From JAIXRY01 sp031972855 (GTDB taxonomy: Bacteria; Patescibacteriota; Minisyncoccia; Phycocordibacterales; UBA9973): 64,000 bases of DNA. The position numbers were made by a program, and so were the translations under genes. The first letter of the stretch is position 1. Every line of letters starts with the position of its first letter. The notes beneath the pieces were generated by a model. That model ran no database searches, was not told the origin of the DNA, and worked only from the letters and a program-made list of their open reading frames with translations. Below, piece by piece: positions 44,610 through 50,447 of the stretch. The stretch is from NCBI GenBank assembly GCA_031972855.1, contig DALYDY010000004.1, positions 1 through 64,000 of the forward strand, written 5' to 3'.

Positions 44610-44763
44610 CAAATTTTCCAAAAAAGTATTTTGGAAAATTTGAGACGTGGAGCAAGTAAACTGCTTTACTTGCGTGCGGGAATCGAAAAGCTTTTGCTTA
44701 TTTATGAAAATCTATGATTTGAGTAAATGCAAAAGGTGTACTGATCCTGTAAGGATCGATTCC
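44610..44763 (+). repeat. Fold-back element after tRNA-Cys
   Basis: The tRNA end and following bases (44602-44623) form a 22-bp perfect palindrome with 44629-44650, which reproduces GACGTGG, the acceptor complement. Then comes a 25-base insert (44651-44675) folding as GCAAGTAAA-CTGC-TTTACTTGC, then GCGGGAATCGAA (44676-44687), the exact complement of the tRNA T-loop and stem (44590-44601). A CTTTTGC/GCAAAAG hairpin and GATCC-TGTAA-GGATC follow, and the unit ends in GATTCC, a short direct copy of the T-arm. Confidence 0.8.
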
Positions 44764-44790
44764 TTACTATTTTGAATAGATTCGATATGC

Positions 44791-44796
44791 TATAAT
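44791..44796 (+). promoter_or_regulatory. -10 box of tRNA-Leu(TAA)
   Basis: Extended -10 TGC-TATAAT, 16 bases before the mature tRNA 5' end, directly after the tRNA-Cys element. This shows the tRNAs are separately transcribed. Confidence 0.6.
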
Positions 44797-44812
44797 TTAA
44801 AAAATAAATATT

Positions 44813-44894
44813 GCCCGGATGGCGGAATTGGTATACGCGCACGACTTAAAATCGTGTCTCGCAAGGGATGTGGGTTCGACCCCCACTCTGGGCA
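44813..44894 (+). tRNA. tRNA-Leu (anticodon TAA)
   Basis: Type II tRNA with long variable arm: acceptor GCCCGGA/TCTGGGC (one G-U), anticodon loop CTTAAAA (TAA), T-arm with TTCGACC, discriminator A. CCA not encoded; next bases CA. Confidence 0.95.
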
Positions 44895-45065
44895 CAAAGT
44901 AAATAAACCTTCTGGGTTTATTTACTTTGTGCCCAGAGTGTCGCAAGTATTTTATGAAATAAAATACGAGAAAGGGTCGAAGCCTTATTGAGATTTTTTA
45001 TGAGTTATACGAAATAAAAAATCCAATTAGGGTACTGGTCCTGTAAGGACCGACCCCCACTCTGG
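44895..45065 (+). repeat. Fold-back element after tRNA-Leu(TAA)
   Basis: A 25-bp perfect palindrome (44885-44909 with 44915-44939) includes the tRNA acceptor end ACTCTGGGCA. The inverted tRNA copy is split by an insert (about 44941-44973) with hairpin GTATTTTA/TAAAATAC, then resumes as GGGTCGAA (44974-44981), complement of the T-loop. A GATTTTTTAT/ATAAAAAATC hairpin, then GGTCC-TGTAA-GGACC, then CGACCCCCACTCTGG (45051-45065), a 15-base direct copy of the tRNA 3' end. Confidence 0.8.
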
Positions 45066-45080
45066 ATTTATATTTATAAT

Positions 45081-45125
45081 CCCTCATAACTCAGCTGTAG
45101 TGGTTTCAACAAAAGAATTGTGAGG
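45081..45125 (+). repeat. Partial direct copy of the tRNA-Lys 5' end
   Basis: CCCTCATAACTCAGCTG (45081-45097) is identical to bases 45157-45173 of tRNA-Lys. The rest does not match a tRNA, but TGAGG at 45121-45125 can close an acceptor-like stem with CCTCA. This may be a remnant of a duplicated tRNA. Confidence 0.55.
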
Positions 45126-45143
45126 TAAAAGTAAGTTTTAAAA

Positions 45144-45149
45144 TATAAT
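45144..45149 (+). promoter_or_regulatory. -10 box of tRNA-Lys
   Basis: TATAAT ending 6 bases before the mature 5' end of tRNA-Lys, so the transcript may start at the mature end and not need RNase P trimming. Confidence 0.5.
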
Positions 45150-45155
45150 ACAGAC

Positions 45156-45228
45156 CCCCTCATAACTCAGCTGGTAGAGTAGCTCCCTCTTAAGGAGAAT
45201 GTCGTAGGTTCGATCCCTACTGAGGGGA
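45156..45228 (+). tRNA. tRNA-Lys (anticodon CTT)
   Basis: Acceptor CCCCTCA/TGAGGGG, D-arm ACTC-AGCTGGTA-GAGT, anticodon loop CTCTTAA (CTT), T-arm GTAGG-TTCGATC-CCTAC, discriminator A. First pair of the anticodon stem is a G-A mismatch. CCA not encoded; next bases CA. Confidence 0.92.
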
Positions 45229-45383
45229 CAAAATTAAAAGACAGAACATTGTTCTGTCTTTTAATTTTGTCCCCTCAGAACAAGCAAATTGCTTTGCTTG
45301 TGTTAGGAATCGAAAGGAGTTTCATTATCGAGTTTACGAGATTGAAACTCACCCGCGACCGTAGGGCGAGATCCCTACTGAGG
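45229..45383 (+). repeat. Fold-back element after tRNA-Lys
   Basis: A 28-bp perfect palindrome (45220-45247 with 45251-45278) starts in the tRNA acceptor (CTGAGGGGA). The inverted copy CCCCTCAG is split by a 25-base insert (45279-45303) folding as ACAAGCAAA-TTGC-TTTGCTTGT, then TAGGAATCGAA (45304-45314), complement of the T-arm with one mismatch. A GAGTTTCA/TGAAACTC hairpin follows, then GATCCCTACTGAGG (45370-45383), a direct copy of the tRNA 3' end. A second direct copy CGATCCCTACTAAG is at 45422-45435. Confidence 0.8.
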
Positions 45384-45437
45384 CTCATATAAAAATTGTG
45401 CGTTTCGAACAACGTGAGAGGCGATCCCTACTAAGTC

Positions 45438-45974
45438 TTATATTAGTAAGAATTTTAAAACAACATAATTAAAACTTAAATTTACTAACAAATGTGAAAT
45501 CGTAAGTAGATAAATATTTCTAAATTTTAGAAAATGCCAACCCCAAAAATAACCTCCAAAAAAAGTAAGTCCGGCAAAAGCAATTCCTACACTAGACCAG
45601 GTATAAGGAGCAATCAAATGTAATATTACAAAAATGACAACACTAATCCATAATGCTTTTTGTTTACCAAATTTTTCTAGCCAACTAACCAATAATCCTC
45701 TAAATATTATTTCCTGTAAAAGCACTATTACTAATAGTGGTAGAAATGGATCCCTATCCACCATCCAATCAGGAAGATTTATAAATTTATAAAAAAGAGT
45801 TAATTGTATTAAAGTAAAAACACTAATATTAAATAACAAAACTTGCCACCAACCATTAAAAAATGATTTAGGTTTTAATCCTAATTTTTCCCAAGCAATA
45901 TTTTTTATTAAAAGAACTAGTGTCAGTAATACTATACTGGTTCCAAATATAAATATATTTTCTGTGTAAGTCAT
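45438..45974 (-). CDS. CPBP-family intramembrane metalloprotease
   Basis: 178 aa with about five membrane helices. Motifs QEIIFRG (first Glu of EExxxR is Gln, as in the paralogue at 14501-15097), FVILH and SHLLVN are present. Lies alone on the minus strand between the tRNA-Lys element and tRNA-Leu(TAG). Confidence 0.75.
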   Translation of the reverse strand: MTYTENIFIFGTSIVLLTLVLLIKNIAWEKLGLKPKSFFNGWWQVLLFNISVFTLIQLTLFYKFINLPDWMVDRDPFLPLLVIVLLQEIIFRGLLVSWLEKFGKQKALWISVVIFVILHLIAPYTWSSVGIAFAGLTFFGGYFWGWHFLKFRNIYLLTISHLLVNLSFNYVVLKFLLI

Positions 45975-46082
45975 ATTTTTAATTATACATTATACATAAA
46001 AAACAACCAATATTTCTTCTCTTTGAAAAATTTAAAACTTATGGTAATATTTCTATACAAAATCATTATTGATATTGTATAT

Positions 46083-46164
46083 GCTCGGGTGGCGTAATTG
46101 GTAGCCGCGCCTGTCTTAGGAACAGGTGGAGTGATCCATGGAGGTTCAAGTCCTCTCCCGAGCA
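46083..46164 (+). tRNA. tRNA-Leu (anticodon TAG)
   Basis: Type II tRNA: acceptor GCTCGGG/CCCGAGC, anticodon stem CCTGT/ACAGG with loop CTTAGGA (TAG), T-loop TTCAAGT, discriminator A. CCA not encoded; next bases CA. Confidence 0.94.
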
Positions 46165-46330
46165 CAAAAAAGTCCCTAATAGGGACTTTTTGCTTGGGAA
46201 GCAAGTAAACTGCTTTACTTGCGTGAGGACTTGAAAGCCGGAGCTATGATTTTTCAGCAGAAAAATAAGCGAGGCGGGGTCGAACAAAAATTTCTGCAGA
46301 AATTTTTGTTCGACCAAGTCTCCCGAGCAC
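46165..46330 (+). repeat. Fold-back element after tRNA-Leu(TAG)
   Basis: Terminator-like stem AAAAAGTCCCT-AAT-AGGGACTTTTT, then CTTGGGA (46193-46199) pairing with the acceptor TCCCGAG (one G-U). The insert at 46200-46224 is identical to that of the tRNA-Cys unit, then GAGGACTTGAA (46225-46235), the exact complement of the T-arm. An ATTTTTC/GAAAAAT hairpin and a 17-bp palindrome (GGTCGAACAAAAATTTC) follow, then AAGTCTCCCGAGCAC (46316-46330), a direct copy of the tRNA 3' end. Confidence 0.8.
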
Positions 46331-46460
46331 ACAATAAAAAGCCTCAAAAATGAGGTTTACATTATTTATAAACCTCGCGTAGATATGACTGATATCGAGC
46401 GGAGCAGAAAATTAAGCATAATTTTACGCGTGTTTAGAAATAATGTGAACCGAATGTCTA
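46331..46460. other. Structured non-coding stretch
   Basis: No gene seen. Several small inverted repeats: GCCTC/GAGGT, GAGGTTT/AAACCTC, CGCGTA/TACGCG and AAAATTA/TAATTTT. It may continue the tRNA-tail element or be the leader-side region of the next promoter. Confidence 0.4.
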
Positions 46461-46489
46461 TTGACTTTTTTATATAAAAAGTGTATAAT
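46461..46489 (+). promoter_or_regulatory. Promoter of the band-7-like gene pair
   Basis: -35 TTGACT (46461-46466), 17-bp spacer, -10 TATAAT (46484-46489). Start near 46496, which excludes the in-frame ATG at 46461 and supports 46512. Confidence 0.75.
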
Positions 46490-46511
46490 ATATACAAAAT
46501 TAATTGACAAA

Positions 46512-47630
46512 ATGGAAATAATAAACACAATCATTTGGGCAGTAATTATCACTGGGTTGATAATTGGAACGCCACTCTTCTACTTCTACTACTTTCCCCT
46601 ATTAAAAGAATACCTTTCAAGAGAAGATTTTAGTAAAGGTATAGAAAGCAGATTTTTTACTACAGTTCCAGCTGGAGCTGTAATCGTTATTAAAAAAGGA
46701 GATACACCAGTAAAATATATTGGTAATATTTCCGGTAAAGATGTAAATCCTGACACAGGAGAAATTTTTCAAAAAAATGATCCTAATAAGCCGGTTTTTA
46801 CTCCGGCTTCAAACAAAGGCTTTGTATGGATGAATCTATATCCAATGTATCGTAAACACACATACAACCACAGTTGGGTGAAGTATGCTATTAAAGATAA
46901 GACAACAATGAAGTATGAATTTATTTCTCGCGATGAATCTGTATCTCAAATCAAAGCACTTTATCCTTATGCGGTAAGAGTCAGTGAGTGTGAGACGAGT
47001 AATGGTATTGCTATTGATATGGATTTGGTTATTGGAGTGGAACTCACTCATGCTGGAGTAGCATTGTTTGGATCAAGTAATTATCTTGCTCTTCTAACTG
47101 GAAGAGTCTCGGACGTGGTTCGTGAATACGTGGGAAGAAGATCATTAGATGATGTAACAAAAGAAACAAAAGCTGAAACAAAAAACGAAGTAGCATTAGA
47201 TGATCTTATTGGTGGAATTTTATCTATCAACGAAGATCATTCAAGCGAAGGAGGAAATCCAAGTATTACAAGTACAACAGGTGTAAGAATCAATTCGGTA
47301 AACTTTATTGGCTATCAACTTGCCCCAAGCTTTGAAGCAGTTAAAAAGGCTCGTATTGATCTTGATGCAGCAAAAGTTCAAACAGACATTGCTGAAGAAG
47401 GTTTAAAGAAAGCCAAGAAAGATGCGGACGGTGAAGCTTATCATGAAGAAACAGTTGGTAAAGCTAAAAACAAACCTAAAATTGAATTGGCCAACGCAAT
47501 GAAAGAAAATCCTCACGCCAAAACAATTCTGATCGCTAACGCCCTTGAGAACACAAAAATCAAAACATTAGTATTAGGTGATAAAAGTACAAACATTCTT
47601 TTAGATGGAAAGGATGACAACAATGCTTAG
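46512..47630 (+). CDS. SPFH/band-7-like membrane protein
   Basis: 372 aa from MEIINTIIW. One N-terminal membrane helix (about 4-27), a segment FFTTVPAGAVIVIKKGD (near 47-63) typical of the start of SPFH domains, a beta-rich middle with DLVIGVELTHAGVALFG, and a helical region (AVKKARIDLDAAKVQTDIAEE) like the coiled coil of flotillin/stomatin proteins. Such proteins oligomerise on membranes. Sequence match to the family is partial. Overlaps the next gene by 26 bases. Confidence 0.62.
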   Translation: MEIINTIIWAVIITGLIIGTPLFYFYYFPLLKEYLSREDFSKGIESRFFTTVPAGAVIVIKKGDTPVKYIGNISGKDVNPDTGEIFQKNDPNKPVFTPASNKGFVWMNLYPMYRKHTYNHSWVKYAIKDKTTMKYEFISRDESVSQIKALYPYAVRVSECETSNGIAIDMDLVIGVELTHAGVALFGSSNYLALLTGRVSDVVREYVGRRSLDDVTKETKAETKNEVALDDLIGGILSINEDHSSEGGNPSITSTTGVRINSVNFIGYQLAPSFEAVKKARIDLDAAKVQTDIAEEGLKKAKKDADGEAYHEETVGKAKNKPKIELANAMKENPHAKTILIANALENTKIKTLVLGDKSTNILLDGKDDNNA

Positions 47631-48186
47631 TATTGCAATTATTCTTTTTTTGATACTTTGGGGAATAATTTTTTGGATTAATAAAATAATCAAAAAACCA
47701 ACAATCCAAACAGTGCAAGGTGGTGGTAATCAAAACACTACCAACACAACGGCAGGGACAGGAACAACAAACCCTGCACCCGCCCCAAGACCAGCACGTA
47801 CACCAACAAATAAATTTTCTTTATGGAATATAATTGTTAGTTTATTGATTATTGTTTTGCTTGTTGGGTTTATTGTGAGAATGAATACTTCTTATTCCCA
47901 AAAGATTACACTCAAAAAAGGGCAAGATTACACTTTCGATGTTTACAACGAAAGAGTAGTAATCAATCCCCAAGTTCATTGTGTTCACGTCATTTATCCA
48001 GACCATGCAGAATACACATTCTGTCCAAGTATTCCGGTTAATGCTGGAGAGCACGGTGTTGGTTTGTATCGTTTACAAGCAACAACTGATTCACAAATAG
48101 TAATAATATCTAAAGAACCTTTGACTTTTACTAATAAATTAGGTTTTTGGATAAGACCAACGAATTGGAATCTTTTGTTCGATTAG
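47605..48186 (+). CDS. Hypothetical protein with two membrane helices, 193 aa
   Basis: First helix (about 6-26), a Gly/Thr/Pro-rich linker with APAPRPARTP, a second helix (about 77-95) and a C-terminal beta-rich domain with two Cys (VHCVHVIYPDHAEYTFCP) that could form a disulfide. Exact start uncertain because the frame overlaps the previous gene (ATGs at 47605, 47617 and 47626). Probably works with the band-7-like protein. Confidence 0.6.
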   Translation: MERMTTMLSIAIILFLILWGIIFWINKIIKKPTIQTVQGGGNQNTTNTTAGTGTTNPAPAPRPARTPTNKFSLWNIIVSLLIIVLLVGFIVRMNTSYSQKITLKKGQDYTFDVYNERVVINPQVHCVHVIYPDHAEYTFCPSIPVNAGEHGVGLYRLQATTDSQIVIISKEPLTFTNKLGFWIRPTNWNLLFD

Positions 48187-48211
48187 CTCTTTAGTTGCAC
48201 CACTTGCAACA

Positions 48212-48240
48212 AAAAGCCCCACCTTATGGCGGGGCTTTTT
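48212..48240 (+). terminator. Terminator after the band-7-like pair
   Basis: AAAAAGCCCCACC, loop TTAT, GGCGGGGCTTTTT. Confidence 0.85.
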
Positions 48241-48252
48241 TATTTATTTTTA

Positions 48253-48312
48253 TTTTGTCGAGCGAGGAATAAGTAAAAAATATTTTTACATTATTCGAGT
48301 CGAAGACAAAAC
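48253..48312 (-). terminator. Terminator of the VirB2-like cluster
   Basis: Long imperfect hairpin: TTTTGTC/GACAAAA at the base and GAATAA-GTAAAAA pairing across to TTTTTACATTATTC with one bulged base; A/T-rich run follows on the minus strand. Confidence 0.55.
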
Positions 48313-48342
48313 ATAAATTTAAATATTCTAATCTTTAAATTT

Positions 48343-48663
48343 CTATTTCCCTATACTTTTCAAATCTACAGTATGTTCTGGTGCTTTAAAGTCAAAAGTA
48401 TTTACAATAAGACGTATAATGCCGTATACACTCATCATAATTACAAGACCTATCAAACCCCACATCATATGCTGACCTCCTGTTGCTCTTGCGTCACTCT
48501 TTTCACCGTCTTTTAGGTACATAAAGACACCCCAAAGAAAATAAATCAAAGCTGCAACAAATAGAAGAAAAACTAGCGGATTAATAACCTTGTCGAGAAG
48601 TCTATTAATCAAAGTTTCAGCAACTCCTGCGTGAACTATTTGTGTAAAAGGAATTAACCACAT
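48343..48663 (-). CDS. VirB2/TrbC-like pilin protein
   Basis: 106 aa. Two membrane helices: about 27-50 (LVFLLFVAALIYFLWGVFMYL) and about 70-92, joined by a charged loop DGEKSDARATGG. The LWGV(F)xF(M/L) ... HMMWGLIGLVIMMSVYGI pattern is the conserved two-helix core of CPR VirB2/TrbC-like proteins. In conjugation systems VirB2 is the pilus subunit. Last gene of a cluster with four related proteins; a signal-like N-terminus is weak. Confidence 0.7.
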   Translation of the reverse strand: MWLIPFTQIVHAGVAETLINRLLDKVINPLVFLLFVAALIYFLWGVFMYLKDGEKSDARATGGQHMMWGLIGLVIMMSVYGIIRLIVNTFDFKAPEHTVDLKSIGK

Positions 48664-48671
48664 GTATTATT

Positions 48672-49067
48672 TTAATAACAACCAGTACTAGATATTCCAT
48701 TAACTGGATTAACAACTGTTCTAGGACTTGTTCCTGGAGGACAAGTGATTGCACCGGTTCCACCTTGACCAGCTTGTGTTGTTTGACGAAGAATACCTAC
48801 AATTCCCCATATAGAAGTCATTATAAAAAGACCAATAATTCCATATATCATTTGTGTACGAGCGTCACCCTTTTTTGCTGGGTCTGCTCTCATAAAAGTA
48901 ATCACTGTCCAGAGGAAGTAAACAAAAGCTCCAATCATAATAACATTAATAAGTCCACCAAGAGCACCTTTACCTGCATTAAATACATTATTAATGTAAT
49001 CAAAATTTTGTGCAAAAGCTAGAGCTGGAAGCGCAAGCATACTTGCAAGAGGAATAAATTTTTTCAT
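48672..49067 (-). CDS. VirB2/TrbC-like pilin protein
   Basis: 131 aa. Signal peptide (MKKFIPLASMLALPALAFAQ), helix 1 about 37-58, charged loop DPAKKGDAR, helix 2 about 73-93 (YGIIGLFIMTSIWGIVGIL), and a short extracellular tail with two Cys. Same core as the 106-aa neighbour. A TATAAT box at 49134-49139 upstream suggests that the last two pilin genes have their own promoter with about a 60-nt leader. Confidence 0.75.
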   Translation of the reverse strand: MKKFIPLASMLALPALAFAQNFDYINNVFNAGKGALGGLINVIMIGAFVYFLWTVITFMRADPAKKGDARTQMIYGIIGLFIMTSIWGIVGILRQTTQAGQGGTGAITCPPGTSPRTVVNPVNGISSTGCY

Positions 49068-49133
49068 AATAAAAAATTATTAATAAATAATAAAAACTAA
49101 TAGTACATAGACACGACAGCGCCTACTTTATAT

Positions 49134-49139
49134 ATTATA
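49134..49139 (-). promoter_or_regulatory. Internal -10 for the two terminal pilin genes
   Basis: TATAAT on the minus strand within the 93-bp gap between pilin genes; no strong -35. Confidence 0.4.
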
Positions 49140-49160
49140 CAAAATATATATGTAATAGTG

Positions 49161-49967
49161 CTAGTTTGATTTTGGGGATTCTACTTTTGGTATATAAGTC
49201 CCATCAACACCGAGAGTGGTTGTAGCAATTTTTACAATACCCCAAACAGAAGTCATTACAAAAAGCGAGACAATTCCATACCACATAAAATTAAGACCTT
49301 CTTGACGCTTTGTTGTATTGTCGCCATTTTTCATGAATTTAAATATACCCCAAAGAAATACTAAGAAAGCAAGAATAAATATTATAGGAATAACCATTCC
49401 AGCCAAAACACATTTCACCAAAAGAAAAATATCATTAATGGTTGATATTCCAGAAGGACAACCGTTTGATGATGCACTACCATAAGAAATATTCTGCACT
49501 TGAGGACCTGTTGTAATAAAAGCTCCACCACCTCCAGCAGTTGGGCCAGTAGATATTGCAGGACCACCTCCTCCTGCTGTTGGGCCAGTGTTTACTACTC
49601 CACCAAAACCACCTACTCCTCCTCCACCTCCAAGAGCGCCAAGGGCGTTCATAATAGCAGAACAAGCTGAAGGGAGTTTTTGACAAACTTCTGGATAAAG
49701 TTGAATGAGTATATACAAAGATTGAGAGCTAATCTGTCCTGTCGTACGACATGTTTGTCTAACTTTTTCACGTTGAGCAACTTGTTCTGGTGTATCAGTA
49801 GATACTGGTACACCTCCACAAATATACGGAAAAGCCATAGTAATAGCAGTAAACGCTGCTGTCAAAGCAATGTTTGTTTCTTGTTCAGTCAGCGCTTCAG
49901 CTTTTTGTGGAATGGCTGGAAGTATAAATGAAAGTATTAATAGTGAGGAAATAATTATTTTTTTCAT
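49161..49967 (-). CDS. VirB2-like protein with Gly-rich extracellular region
   Basis: 268 aa. Signal peptide (1-25), a soluble region with four Cys, a Gly-rich segment with repeats TGPTAGGGG (about 130-165), then the two-helix core: about 185-208 (IFILAFLVFLWGIFKFM), loop NGDNTTKRQ, and 222-242 (FMWYGIVSLFVMTSVWGIV). The fusion of an extracellular low-complexity domain to the pilin core suggests a surface-exposed variant subunit. Confidence 0.7.
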   Translation of the reverse strand: MKKIIISSLLILSFILPAIPQKAEALTEQETNIALTAAFTAITMAFPYICGGVPVSTDTPEQVAQREKVRQTCRTTGQISSQSLYILIQLYPEVCQKLPSACSAIMNALGALGGGGGVGGFGGVVNTGPTAGGGGPAISTGPTAGGGGAFITTGPQVQNISYGSASSNGCPSGISTINDIFLLVKCVLAGMVIPIIFILAFLVFLWGIFKFMKNGDNTTKRQEGLNFMWYGIVSLFVMTSVWGIVKIATTTLGVDGTYIPKVESPKSN

Positions 49968-49974
49968 AATTTTA

Positions 49975-50433
49975 TTAATTAAATATATCTTTTATTGTTG
50001 CAATAACAACTTTTGCAATTGTATATGCTCCTAAAAATAGTACTGTACCTATAACAACATTAAGAAGATTTTGACGAGCTTTTTTTAATTTTGTACTATC
50101 CCCACGAGCCTCAATAAAAAGAAATCCAGCCCACAACAAGAAACAAACTATTATGGGAACACCTATTAGGTATACCAATTTTAAAAGTCTTTCAATCAAC
50201 TCTTGTAGATTGGTGGCTTTGATAGGATTATCAATCTTAAATGAAAGTTTAAAAGATTTTCCTGATTCTGTAGATGAATTTGATGTTCCTGTAGATGTTC
50301 CGCCTCCAGATGTAGATGTACCAGTAGAAGTTCCTTGAGCATAAGCTGTATTTTGATTATTTGAAATTGAATTAGAAAATCCTCCAAATAAAATTATTCC
50401 CAAAATTCCGCTAGTAAGCAATATTTTTTTCAT
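49975..50433 (-). CDS. VirB2-like protein with Ser/Thr/Gly-rich region
   Basis: 152 aa from MKKILLTSG. Signal peptide, a low-complexity TGTSTSGGGTSTGTSNSST segment (about 35-55), then helix 1 (about 85-105, LIGVPIIVCFLLWAGFLFI), charged loop and helix 2 (about 125-145). It belongs to the same two-helix family. It sits between the 268-aa and 731-aa relatives. Confidence 0.68.
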   Translation of the reverse strand: MKKILLTSGILGIILFGGFSNSISNNQNTAYAQGTSTGTSTSGGGTSTGTSNSSTESGKSFKLSFKIDNPIKATNLQELIERLLKLVYLIGVPIIVCFLLWAGFLFIEARGDSTKLKKARQNLLNVVIGTVLFLGAYTIAKVVIATIKDIFN

Positions 50434-50447
50434 ATAAATATTATACA

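Noticed and set aside
44602..44650. Simple terminators after tRNA genes
   Set aside because: The hairpins may end transcription, but this does not explain why the arm extends into the tRNA, the split inverted T-arm copy, or the terminal direct copy.
44470..44655. Minus-strand open frame of 61 aa across tRNA-Cys and its element
   Set aside because: It is produced by the palindrome and tRNA sequence read backwards; same for the frames at 45983-46204 and 46066-46347 over tRNA-Leu(TAG).
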